Origin: Talinum fruticosum
Lineage: Eukaryota > Streptophyta > Magnoliopsida > Caryophyllales > Talinaceae
Length of the DNA stretch: 64,000 bases
Direction: 5' to 3'
Assembly: GCA_021018815.1 (NCBI GenBank)
Contig: JAITYX010000059.1
Location: 3,534,001 to 3,598,000 of the forward strand
Under the pieces are notes generated by a model. That model was not told the DNA's origin. It worked only from the letters and a program-made list of their open reading frames with translations, and ran no database searches. Numbering within the stretch: position 1 is the first letter of the stretch; each line of letters opens with the position of its first letter. The position numbers and the translations under genes are program-made. Shown here piece after piece: positions 13,091-31,300 of this stretch.

Positions 13091-15887
13091 GGGTCGTGAT
13101 TAAATCAAGCTTTGTACTTTGGCCTTGCTTGTTTTTGTTTTTGGGTTTGGGTTTGAAGATAATTAATTAGGTTTTTTTATGGTGGATTGCAATTATGTGC
13201 AAAGTTGGTGTTTTGGGGGATTCTTTACAAAAAGTTAAAAGCAAATGTGTACCATCGCAATGGATTTTGCCAATTGAAGAAAAATTTTGATGCCACCAAC
13301 AAAAAGAGCATCCAGCTAACATTTGCTTCTAGAATTGTTTAGTGTAGTAATTAGTAACTAATTGAGATTTAGTTTTTTTCTTTTGTTTTAAACATTGTCT
13401 TGATGTGCATGTGTTTTTTATGGGGTTTTTACTTCTTATTTTTTTAATATATAAAATTAAGAGACATAATGATCATTACAATTATATTTCTACAGAAAAT
13501 GGAAAATAATTGCAAAATCTCTATCTTGATTTTGTTTATAAAGTTTTTAAAAATTAATTAAGGAGATAATACATTTTTGTCTTTTAAATTTTCATCGTAA
13601 AATTATAATATTTATTTTTGTAACAGATAAATCATAATATTCAAATGTATCTTGATGTTGTAATGTAATTAATTGAAAGTCTTAGTCATGCCAATCAATT
13701 GAGAACTTTCACAACATATTTACCCGTAATATAATCTCTTGAATGCTTCCCAACATTTTTCTTATTAAAAAATTAAAAAATATTATTGTTCCAACTTTAA
13801 CGAATCAAAACCCCAAATAAAAGGACTAATATACATGTTTAAATTTACAATTTTAACCAATGAAAAATATTCAAACATGAAAATTTTATCGGATGAAGGA
13901 TTTTTTTCCTTAGATATAGATGAGTCACAAATAGCATTATCATACAGTCACGTTATAAAGTGGGAGATCAAATTAAAAACTTAATGTATCTAAGATTTCT
14001 TTTTTAACTAATAAATCAAAGACGTCATTGACTCATTGGATGAGTTGTATCCCAAAGAATTATGAAATTTAACACAAAAAATAAACAAAAGCATTATTCT
14101 TACAAACAAAAAGTATATTATTAAAAGTATACCGATTCATTATGATTGGTTGGTTTTAATTTTTAGTCAAAATTCTCTATTTATATGACGATATTTCCCA
14201 TCTAATTGCGCCACATCGTGTTAGTAAAAAAAACATTCATTTAGTTAGTATATCTAAAACGATTGAAAAATAAAACACTTATCCTCTGTTATGCAAATTC
14301 TAAAATACTCTCGGGAGAGAGAGAAAGATTAGGCCACAAAATCCCCTATTTTCCCTTTGTCCAACCATCTCGTTACATATGGTAAAGAAGCGAGATACTC
14401 TCAGTGCATATAAGACGTTCCGCCTTTGTTACCACATAGCAATTAAAATCGAGTCATACATTTATATAGTAGAATTTAGTCCAATTAAATTTATAATTCA
14501 TAAGAAACATTTTAAAAGATAACTAATACGTCTAGTTACTCAAATCAATACACGAATTAGTTATCAACTATCTACTATTATTATCATTAGTCAATTATCA
14601 GCTAACAGTTAATAACTATTTGTCCAACAAAATTTAATTTTAACTTTTTGATTTTGAACACATTTTATTTGGCCATTATGCAATATGTGCATGTCTCTAG
14701 AGGTAAATTTTCTCCAAATATACTCCCAAAAAAAAGGGTTTTATAGTGCTTGCTTTGGCTTCACTATGGGAGTTGGGGCCCAATCATGGTCACTTTGGGA
14801 GATCATGATGCAGCCAAATGCAAAGGTCCCACTACCCACCAAACTCATATTATGGATTGAGAGACTCCTTACCTTATTGAAGTTTGATCATCCCAATACC
14901 CAATTCCAGCTAATATAATATGGATAAATAATGGCATAAATAAAGTAATTTTCCTGAATTTTTTTTTTTTTTTTGCTCCATCTAGTATATAATTGGATAT
15001 TTGGCTCATGATAATAGATCAATAGTGGTTGGAGTAGGTAGAGATTATGACAGGAGCTTAAGATCCCCATCACAAAAAAAAATAAAAAAATAAAAATTCA
15101 AGGTGTCCCCATTTCAATAATGTTTTTATTTTGTCCTCATGTATCTTATTAATCATATTCTTATAAGAAAAAAAAATTAGTTCATATGAATTTCTTGTGA
15201 TGTTAATCTAATAATTAAATTTAAAATTACAATTATATTGGCATTAAATTTCGCATAGTACTATAGTAAAATCTAATTATTAAATAATTAGAATTGAAAA
15301 TTAATTATGTAAATCTTAATTTCCTCAAAAAAATATTAAAAAAATGAATAGAAAGAGGAGCAAAGTGCTCAGACCTTGATCCATCCCCCACATCCTTGGC
15401 AGCATCATTGACCATATTTTTATTTCTCATCCGAATCCCACAAAAATTTCACCCGTATCTTAACCACCATTTTTTTCATATCATTCTGTAATATATTTAT
15501 AATTGTATAAAATAATATGACATATTATAATTTTTAAATATTATAATTTGATAAAATCACATTTCTGAAAACATAATAATTTTCAAAAGACCTTAAAATT
15601 TTTTTAACCCTTTTGCATTTTTTTCCCAAATCGATTTTCATGAAAATTAGGAAAACACTTTCTCATAAAATTAAAAAATATTATGATTTTTTAATACCAT
15701 AATTTTAAAAATCATATTTTTCAACCATAATAGCTTTCAAAATATCTTTAAAATTTTGACGCCTTTTTTCACCCAAAACAATTCTCCATAAGAATAAGCA
15801 AAATAATTTCTCATAAAATTCAAAATCTTTTTGTTTCTTAAATTTTTTTAAAATCAAAATATCAATTTTAAGGAGGAGTTAAAATAT

Positions 15888-16123
15888 AAATTTTTATATG
15901 AGACATGCCTCATATAAGAGTTATTATGAGACAGATTGACTTATTGAAAGTTTTAATATGAATAGTGTATTTAATTTGGGAGTGACTAACAATTCATCAA
16001 GATGTGACTTTTATTAGAGTTACTCCTAAATAAATTATATTCATTTTCTACATATTTAAAATTACTATAAAAATTTTCGTCTCACAAGTAACTTTTAAAT
16101 AAGATGGTATCACATAAGATTTA
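15888..16123 (-). mobile_element. Foldback MITE, copy 1
   Basis: The terminal inverted repeats contain variants of TATGAGRC...CTCATATAAGAGTTA on the left and GTCTCACAAGTAAC...CACATAAGAT on the right. The inner section also folds back and includes GAGTGACTAACAATTCATCA. Its reverse complement aligns along its length with the element at 34819-35074, so the two are copies of one family. It is non-coding. Confidence 0.65.
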
Positions 16124-16494
16124 CTAGAGGTAAAATGTCTAAAAAGAGGTGGTGGGGGAAATGTTTGGGTAGGTAAGCACTAGTGGTTGATTCTGTTAGG
16201 CTTTTTGCCGCACTGACAATGAAAGACACCATGCGGATGGGGGACCCCATCTTATCCTTAATCTTGTCAAGTTACATGCATTAAGAGATAATATTTATCC
16301 AATTATGACTACGCTATTGTATTTAACATGGGTAATGTGTTTCAACACTTATACTAACACTCTTTTTTTAAAAAAATAATTATTCGAGTTTGGATTCTAT
16401 AAAGGCATAAGTTTTAATTGAAAAAATCTCCCCTTTATAACCTAATTAATAATTAGGGGATCTGCTTTTCAAGTTATTTTAAATAACTTGTGAA

Positions 16495-16650
16495 TATTGA
16501 TCAGTGTTGATAAGTATTTATAAGTGTTGACGTGTGTTGATGAGTGCCAATCAGGGTTGATGAGAGCTACCAATGTTTATCTATTTATGTTTGATCAATG
16601 TTTATCAGTGTTAGTATATATTGATAAGTGTTGAGTGTTTATGATAAGTA
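16495..16650 (+). repeat. Degenerate minisatellite (TGTTGATnAGT-type units)
   Basis: About a dozen imperfect copies of a 10-16 base unit such as GTGTTGATAAGT, GTGTTGACGTGT and GTGTTGATGAGT follow one another, with some units drifting to TGTTTATC. It lies in the spacer, far from any gene. Confidence 0.6.
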
Positions 16651-19600
16651 CTTGTGATACATTGAAAGGAACAAACTTGTTTAATTCTAGTTTTTTTATC
16701 AAACTTGTTTGGTTCTAGTTAACAAAGAAAAATGAAGTATTTTTTTATAAAAAAAATCTAAAATTAGGGATAATGATAAGTCAAGTCTATATTGGGTTCA
16801 CATGAACCTTGACTCGTTTATTTTTCTATACTTAGACCAGATTCGTCGGGTCCGTGAAGATCGAGACCAGTATCGAAACCAGTAAGAGGTCCTAAATTGG
16901 TTCTTATTGGATCCACACTGTTTCATACTAATTTGGCAACATATGGTCTCTTGAATATGACCGAAATTATATTTTAAGTTACAAATCATAATATCCAATA
17001 ATCATAATACAAAGTACAAACTATTAGCAAACGAAGGTACAGAAGATCGAAACCATATGAGAGGCAGAGAAGAGAGCAAGAAAGATGCAAAAAGCAAAGT
17101 AATAATAGTAGAAAACATGTCAAAAATTAAAAATTTAGGATTTACTCACAATGTCACAAGTACTACTCAAGTGAGTTGGTTTAGCTATATTGTTTTAAAA
17201 AATTTAGTCCTAATCGAATCTCAGGTTGGATTTGGGGGCAACTTCTTAGACTCATACCTGATCCAAGTTCATTGAGACTAAATTTTTAGATCCTCACTTA
17301 ATTAAATTAGTTAGATCTAATAAATTTAAATCGAGTCTAAATTTCATTGTAATCCCTATTTATAACTAGTATTATGCCTTTTCAAAGTGATGGTGAAAAC
17401 TTTACTCCAAATTTGCACGCACCAAAATAGATAAATTATGACCTACCATGCCATTGCAAAACACATAATAATTATATAAAGGTTGTAAATCACTCTCAAA
17501 CGCTAACCAGATTTTAGTAAAGTTTATAACATGATATAAAAAATATATTAGTTTTTAACTCGAAGAGTATTCAATTTTTATCGGGTGTGTTTTTATGTTT
17601 AAAAAAATCAAATTATTCTATATGAACCAACGTAACTCAACTACAAGTAAATGGCGGATTAAAGACAACAAAAAAGACACAAGATTTTTGCCGAATGGAT
17701 AATCAACTAATGCCTCTAATCAGATTTACCATAGCTGTTTTTTCCTTTAGTGGACAACAATGTATTTGTTAAATATGAATTTGATCGGATGGAAGATGGA
17801 TCCAGAAAGTTTAAAATTCATGTGAGAAAAATTTATCGGACTCGTCTGGGAACAAAGTCTCATCCCGTCTTGTCATAGGGCATATTTGCTTAATTTAAGT
17901 CGTACCCTAAAGTTACATAATTGAATTGAATTAACTAAGTGTTTGATTTGACAAAAAAGTATTCAATTCAATTTTCATAATTTTTTTAAATAAATTAAAT
18001 ATGGATAAAAAGATCAATTATACATAACATTTCGCCTCCATTTTTTTCACCAATATTTAATCAATTCCTTTTCTTTCTCTCCAAATTATTTTCTCCTCTA
18101 TTAACCTCCTATTCCATTTACTGTCTCCTTTATATTATTCAAATCATAAAAAAGTATATATATTGGTACTTGCAATTAATAAAGTGAAAGTGAAAGACAT
18201 AAAACCGATTTTCAAAATTACAGTTGATGGATTCATTCATCTCTCTCTCTCTCTGTCGTAGTCGTTCCAATCCCCACCCAGCCCATGCACATTCAGCTCC
18301 AAGGCAAGAGACAAAAATTTGGCTGCTAGAAATTGTCATTATCTTATGACACTACTTTCAACACCAAAAATAAATCTTGCAATAATAACAACAATAAAAA
18401 TAATCATCGTTAAAACTCAACAATAAGAAAAATTTTCATTGTGAGTTCCGCTTCTACGGAATATGAGGAGGTCTTATCCTTGTAAGTATTTCTACTCACA
18501 ATCTTTGAAACCAGAAGGTATCTAGTAACATTATAAACAAAGAAACGTAAACGTCGGATACAAAATAACAAATGCTCAACTAACTATACGAGTTGGGAAT
18601 AAATTAAATAGTGGGAACGTACAAACTCGAAAGAGATATATGGAACAATAAATAAATAAAAGTGAAGGAAAGGAAGAATAATTATGTGAAGCTTGGTTTG
18701 AAAGTCTTGGATTACATCATGGTAAGTGAGATTAATGAAGTAGCTAAGTAGACTAGTTGTATGGCCCCCTCAACACACCAAAAGGAAAAAGGCAAAGAAG
18801 ACAATATTCCACCAACCTTTGGAGAATGACAGCACCTCAACCTCAAATTATTTCAATTTTCAACCCTCCTATCCTCCCCTACCCTAAAACCTTTTTGCAT
18901 AGTGACCATTGTTTTTGCACCTTTTTTAAAAAAATTTTAATTTCTACATAATAAATAAATAGTATACTAATACTTACCCACCCTTTTTAGCTAAGTTGTC
19001 ATGTCATCATAAGTCCACAAGTAGGCAAGCAGGTGGATGACCCAAAACACAAGAACCCACCCTTAAACAATCAAAACTCAATTCTCCATAGCCAAAATCC
19101 TTCAATTGTGTTGTGGGTGAGAAAAATTAGCAGATGGAGATGCTAAGGTGACTAATCTTGATGATGGTATCCAATAGGTACCTTCATAAAAATGTTGAAT
19201 ATGAACTATGGTATGTTAATGGATTTGAAAAAAAAATCTAAAATGATAATGAATTTTGGATCGGGATTGATATAAATTTCAATATATGATATGATGGCTT
19301 GATGAGATGCCTATTAATTAAATGAGTAATGAAGACATTAAGACAAAGTCAATTACGACTTATGTTTTACTGGATTTTAATAATTATAGTAGTTTGAATA
19401 TTAAATAGTAACTGTATAATAATGTTTTTTATTGGACAATAGTAAATCAAATCAATAGTGACAATAACTAGTTGAGATCTATTTCAAGTGCCATGTAATT
19501 ATCTGACAATCTCGTATTGGTCCAAGTTGCTAATCTTTAGATCATTTCGTTGAATAAGTTCAATTTCATATGGCCATAAGCATGTATTTTCATACCATTG

Positions 19601-21655
19601 ATATAATTTAATTTTATTGGATTCCTAAACCTAATAATTGAGATAAGTATTTAAATCGTTTGGGGGCCAAAAAAGTGTGGACATTGATTGTTCACCAACT
19701 ATAAGGTGGTATTTTTTTAAAAATAAAGTTATATTAATGAAAAGTCATACGGTATTTAGAAAGATATTTTTTGACAAAAACAAATCTAAAATATCAAAAC
19801 AAATCACTATTTCTGTAAATTTAATTGTAAATATATTGTTGTTTAACTATATACTTGCAACATCAATCTAACCTCAAACTGTGTTATTTAACTTCAATTT
19901 GTCTTTCTCAAACATCGATGAGATATAATATAAGTTAATAAAATAGATCTTTGTATGATATATTAGATCCAACCGAACAAAACATAACCTTGATTGAGCC
20001 ATATGAAATTTTGTTATTGAATTATCCCAATCAAAATCAACCAATTGACACAAAAATAAAAAATATATCCTTCAATCAAATCAACCACTTTTATAAAACT
20101 TTGCACGTATTGGCAAGAGAAATAACTTGTAAAAAGCATGAGAACAAAACTCTCATAAGAAGAGAAACTCTAACTCTTAAAAAAGGAGGGAAATTTCAAT
20201 CTCTTACAAGAAGGAGAGAATTTATTAAAAAAATAACATTCATATATTGATTCAATTGAAGTAAAATGAATTTACTATGAATTATAATTAGGTTAATAGC
20301 AGCCCCAGTAATCTAGACAAGATAAATAAAAATTAGTGGACCAACGATCTAGAAAAGAGAATGAAAAAAAAACATGAAATTAGAGTTTAGAGCAGAGGAA
20401 GGAAGTAAAAGGAAGTGGAAGAGATGAAACATTCAACAATAATACAAACTCTATCTGAAAGGGACTTCTTATGGCATGAAATAAATTTTTTTATATCCTT
20501 GAAATCCAAAAGTTGAATGGTACTAGAAGAAAATTAAGTTAGCATCCAATGAAATAATATTTAATCAATAAATTTTCCAATTAAAAAGAAAAAAGCATTA
20601 TAAAATATAGGTTGAGGACAAAGAGGAGGGTTTATAAACCTAATAATTTATGAACACCAAAAACAAACCTATTTTTAAAATATTATAAAACAAATCAAAC
20701 GCAACGAAAGCGATAGAATATGGACCAAAAAAAAAAAAAAGATTCCAGCCACCCAATCTGACCCTGTTGGAATATAATAACGAAATAAAAACAAATGCTG
20801 CACTAATTAGTGACATGGTTTGGATCCAAAACAAAAATTATAATTAGACATGCCAAATATCCTGGGATTTGTTTAACTAAACTCTCAGATTCAAGCCCAT
20901 GCTGTAGATAAATAAATAAATAACTAATAAAAGTCAAAAAAATTTGAAACTTCCTATTTGAGCGAGCTACTTACGACGAGATATGTTTGAATTTGTGAAC
21001 CGAAAGATCGTTGTAAATTCAGATCAAACCTTCAATCTTAAAAATAGAAGCGATATGGCAAGAGCTACAGAGAATTGTAAGATCAAATAATATTCAAATC
21101 AAACCAATTCGAATTCAGGTCAGACTTTGGCTTCATTGTCTTTAGGCTTATACCCAATGAACCTGCTGTGGTTGGATCAACCAACAAATCAAAGATATAG
21201 CACGGGTTTTGCAGGTTCAAAACTACTAAGACAGAGTCAACAAGCTTACATAGGCGGCCCAATTGAACTATTCATTTTACTCAAACTAAACTGGATTGAG
21301 CAAAACTAACACAAACCCACCCTTACCCACTTGAAAGTTTCAACTAAATCCAAATGTCCCATTGGGGTCTTCTTGTATCCCTAGTTTTAAGGTTTAAGCA
21401 CAAGAACCTTTGACCAGTAGAATGGCAATTATCGTACAGGCAAAATATCATCTATCCTACCCATAAAAACTTACCATGACCAATAACTGTGCGTAAGCTT
21501 TTCTACCAAGCTACTAAAGAGTCCAGACCAGCACATTGAGAGATGGAATAGCCGGTCTTCTACCAACATAAAGAATAATTAACCCCCAAAAATTGGATGC
21601 CCCTGGCCTTTTCAGGGTTCACTAGGTCGAGGAGAGAATGAACGTCAATGAAAGC

Positions 21656-26725
<5,070 letters not shown>

Positions 26726-28191
26726 AATTCTCCCTCTCTTGAACCCTCTCTATATATATGCCTTGACAGAGATTGAGGAGAGAGATGAAAAGGGGTGGAG
26801 GATGACACAAAACCCTACTAAAACCCTCGAAAGTCCCGGCCTTGTGAAATCTTCCTGGGGTTTCGACTTTGTAAAGAATTGAGGAACGCACGCCATTGGG
26901 TTTGTGGGGGACCTCGTAATCTTGTTCTTCTGATAGAGACAGAGAGTGAGAGAGAGTGAAATACGATGCCGTTTTACGATCGTTGTGTAAACCCAATAAC
27001 CGTCTCTCTCTTTGTGTGTGTCTCTCTCTCTCCTCTTCTGTGTTTCTCTTGACATGGCAAGAAACTTTTTGGGCCCAAATGTATGGGCTGGATCATCCAT
27101 GGAATCAACCCATATTTGAATTCATTGTAAACCAAGTATAAATTTACATATTTGTTCATTTTGCCAAAATATCCTTGTGCGCAGATTATGTGTAACGTAT
27201 CCCTATCATTACAGATGCATTCAATGCGTGTACTTAATATTGAAAAAAATATATATTCAAATGTACAACGATTATGATCATACACTATTCCAGTATTCTT
27301 TCACATTGCCCTCTTTGTTGACCTAATAACTCCATCTAGTTAAATACGTGTTTTGTATATGAAAACCTACACATATTGGTATAAGATTTAATGCAAGGAA
27401 ATAAAGCTCATTAGTTTATTTATTGCCTCATAGGCGTTATAACTAGTCATGATAATCGAGTCATTCGGGCCAATTTCATTTTAGATTAGTTTTGGTCGGG
27501 TAATGTTCGGGTTATTAAGATTCAATTTTAATTTTGGTTCAATTTTATTTTTTGTTAGTCGAAATTTGGTCCAATAAACTTATCTTATAGATACGAAACA
27601 CTTTGGTGGAAAAATATTAAGGTCCAGTTCAATTCATTTCACGTTGAGTCATCTTGATTTGACTTTTTAAATGTATGATCGAGTCATTTTTGGGAGATTT
27701 AGTAATAACGTCAAGTTTTTAAACTTACAATTTAAACACATTTGTAGTGTACGATAAATCAATTTAACATGAATAAAAATTTCAGATTGACATTATTTAA
27801 TAAACACTTTATAAGATAGTCAAGATTGTTAGCTAAAATATAAATTTTGCCAATCTAGAAAATATCAAATGTGGTCAATTTAATATGGTAGCTATACATG
27901 CACTCTATTTTTTTCCTATCATAATTGAAATTTGTCATTTTCAGCTGAATTATTATATCTTGGCAATCCATTAGAAATATTATTTTTCATATCAATTATG
28001 ATGTATAAGTTATTAAAATTCCTGTAGTGAAAATTTAAAAAACAGTTGGGCATGAATAATAACATAGAAAAACACAAGTGGAAAATTCAAAATACCTTGT
28101 TGAGGTCACGACAAACGCCATCAATCACAAATTCCGTTCGTTTTCGCTCTTTCTAGAATCAAAACCATTTCCCTTCATGCCCCACCCCCTC

Positions 28192-28222
<31 letters not shown>

Positions 28223-28330
28223 CCCTGTCATTCCTCAACGACTAGTAAGCAAAGCACTCACCAGCGACTCTTCCCCAGCTTTCTGTAATTCTCTCTCATC
28301 CATCCCTGATTGTGTGGAGGAAAACCCATA
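26726..28330. promoter_or_regulatory. Shared divergent promoter region, RNR2A / hydrolase 1
   Basis: This is a 1.6 kb spacer between two divergently transcribed genes. It contains CT/GT microsatellites at about 27003-27032 near RNR2A and a (TG)n(TA)n tract at 28192-28222, about 110 bp upstream of the hydrolase ATG. The TA tract could serve as a TATA element. I did not see a clear E2F site upstream of RNR2A. Nothing in it is coding. Confidence 0.45.
28192..28222 (+). repeat. Compound (TG)n(TA)n microsatellite
   Basis: A TG repeat passes directly into a TA repeat of about nine units, roughly 110 bp upstream of the hydrolase 1 start codon. Confidence 0.85.
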
Positions 28331-31300
28331 ATGTCGGGCCCTCAGTGCTGCGAGAATCCACCCACTCTCAACCCAGACAGCGGAGCTGGCCATGTCGAAG
28401 AAATTGGCGCCCTCAAATCATACGTTTCTGGGTCTCCCGATTCTAAGCTCGCTGTTCTTCTCGTCTCTGACGTTTTTGGTATAAATTTCGCTGCCCCATT
28501 TGAGCAAACCTATCGTTTATTCGTTACTCCGTGGGTATCTGATTTCTGGGTTTCTCTGATTTTGATTTGGATTAGTTTTTAATAGAGTTACTCTATTAGT
28601 TTTGTTTGAATTTGAAGTAGGGTTTAGCATGGTACTAAAGTGGTATATTACGAATCTAGAAATCACTATTTCAGTGTCCCATCCTCGATACTGGATTTTT
28701 TCAATGTCCCCCAACTTTATCGTGCATACTACTCAGAGACTTTATGTTTGTATTTATCTGCAATAGGAGTGCCGGACTAGCAGAATCTTATCCAACCTGA
28801 TTATCCTAATGTGTCAACTCGGAAAGAACTGGGTATTCTCATCTCTGATGAATTGCAAATTTGTACATAAGAGTCCTCCAATTTCTATAATCCAAATTTG
28901 ATTTTGACTTGGATATAACTTTGTCCAACTTTTTGGTGTTAAATTAAACTGGATTTTAGAGAAGGAACCATTTTGTTTGTATTTGATTGAATTGTCCAAT
29001 CAAGGAAAGAAGTGGGTATGGTAATTTCGGGTGAATTTCAAATTTGTGTAAGAGTTTTCCAATTTATATTATCCAAACTTGATTTTGACTTGGGTGTAAC
29101 ATGGTCCAATCTTTTGGTGTTAAATTAAACTGGATTTTAGAGAAAGAGCAATTCGTTTGAAATTTATTGAATTGTCCAATTAATTATATATCAATCCCAA
29201 TTTTTTACCACGTGAAAATGACTTGGTTATAATTTTTGTCTTAATCAATTTGAGCATTACTAGGGGTTGTAATTTGCAAATTATAAGTTCTAATCAACTG
29301 ACCATTCTCTTATTTTTCAATCTGTCAATCCAGGATATGAAGCTCCGAACTTGAGGTGAGATGAAATGTTTATTGATGCCTACCAACTATATGAGGTCAA
29401 TGTTTCATGATCCGGCTGAAAAATTAACTGCTACGATAGTTTGCTATCAACTTGATTTCTTCTTAGTAATTCGACAGTGACATTCATAAAGTTTTAGTTC
29501 CCCTCTCCCTTAAACTAAATTAACAATATGCCTTATGTGATGTTTGTCACTAATTGATATGTCACTGTTTGTATTTTGCTGTAAAACAGGGGGAGAAAGA
29601 TTTAATGGACAACAAGTCTTGTTTTTAATTTTCACTTCATATCTGCCTTTTGAATGTTCTTTATTTTTTTGGGTGTCTTTTAATACATTTAATTCTGGAT
29701 CTTTTGTATGTGAGCTTGCTAAACTTTTATTTGATTTGTGATCAATGGAAAATTTTATCTTTCTTTATGAAGCATGACGTGGGATTTGTCAACCATCCTA
29801 ACATATGTAAAATATTGGACATGATGACGAATTTTGAATGTAAAGGTAGCATCTTGCCCTGTTCCTACCACCGAAAGCTGACATAAGTGGGGTGTTTCAT
29901 GCTCCAGGAAGCTGGCAGACAAACTTGCTGCTGGTGGTTTCTATGTTGTTGTCCCTGATTTCCTCCATGGGGACCCTTACAATCCAGGCAATGCTGAAAG
30001 ACCAATCCAAGTTTGGATACAGGAACATGGAACTGTAGGTTTTCGTGTCTATATCCATTTGTGATTTTCATTACTTCCATCGTACTCATCACTCATTCAT
30101 TGAAATGGATGCTTTAAAGCTTCGACCTAGTCTAAAAGTTGTTGCATTTTCCAAAATGGTCGAGTTCAGTGCTTGTGGCCCATTTAGCATACATCCATGC
30201 TAAATGTTGGCCATAACTGAACTTGGGTTGGACCAAGGACCTCTGTTTTCTTTCAATGTTGAACTTGGGTGGTTTATCCAAACTATGAAGTGAGTGGATT
30301 TCATCATCTTGTGATCTACATACAGGTGGAGTTGTTTTCTTAACCAAGCTATGATGACTCTTCCCCCCTCCCCCAAGATAGAATGTAGGAGGAATAGTGC
30401 TAAGCCTGCTTTTTTCCCCTCCTTACTGTACATTGTTATTGATTGCTTTAGGTAATCATGACTTTGAAATATATTCATCTGTATTTAATTACTTTCAGGA
30501 CAAAGGATATGAAGAGGCAAAGGCAGTGATAGAAGCTCTGAGGCAGAAAGGCATATCTAAGATAGGAGCTGCTGGCTTTTGTTGGGGTGGTGAGGTTTCG
30601 TTCTTTGTCATGTGCTAAATCTTGCCTGTTATACATGTTGCCCATGAGGGATAACTTCCTATTATTGGTGCTTTTAAATGCATGATCTCTGCAAATACAA
30701 CTAACTAATATTTCTCACTTATTGACTTTTGTCAGCCAAAGTGGTTGTAAAACTAGCACAAGGTGATATACAAGCAGGGGTCCTCTTACACCCTTCATTT
30801 GTTACTTTGGATGACATCAAAGGTAAGGAGTCAAAGTGTTTGAATGACACGGATAGAAGATTATCACGTATTTTCTTTTCGAACGTGGTTCTATACTCTT
30901 AGTGTATGGTATCTTTGGTGAGACTTGAAAGTTTTAAATGGGCCCAAAACTTATTGACATTGTTTGGTAAACTTTGATAGCTGTGAAGGCACCAATTGCT
31001 ATTCTTGGGGCAGAGATTGACCACATGTCCCCACCTGAGCTGGTGAAACAGTTTGAGGAGGCTTTGGAGGCCAAGCCTGAGGTATGTCAATTGCTAAAGC
31101 TAATAACTCAGGCTGGTTTGTTGACAATGATTTGGTATACCTTAATTGGTGTATGTTACTGAAATCAAATGTACTTGAAAGACAAAAAGTCCTTGCTTTC
31201 TTATAATAACCCGAGTATGGCTCAAAAGACTTGAAATAATTATTTATATCACCGAAGGTGCACCTCCTATAATGACCATAGTTAAGTGTGTTCGTAGGTT

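Larger units (their letters stand above)
13091..21655. other. Gene-free AT-rich spacer
   Basis: These 8.5 kb hold no conserved coding sequence on either strand. All open frames are short and unlike known proteins. Recognisable items are a foldback MITE copy at 15888-16123 and a degenerate TGTTGAT minisatellite at 16495-16650. Many poly-A/T and AT-rich stretches occur. The left end holds the MED33A promoter and the right end the RNR2A 3' UTR. Confidence 0.65.

Noticed and set aside
19951..20250. A 99-codon open frame in the spacer
   Set aside because: Its composition is AT-driven (Lys, Asn, Ile rich), it has no recognisable domain and nothing around it looks genic.
26751..26758. TATATATA as the RNR2A TATA box
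   Set aside because: It is only 26-33 bases upstream of the conserved start codon, leaving no room for a leader.
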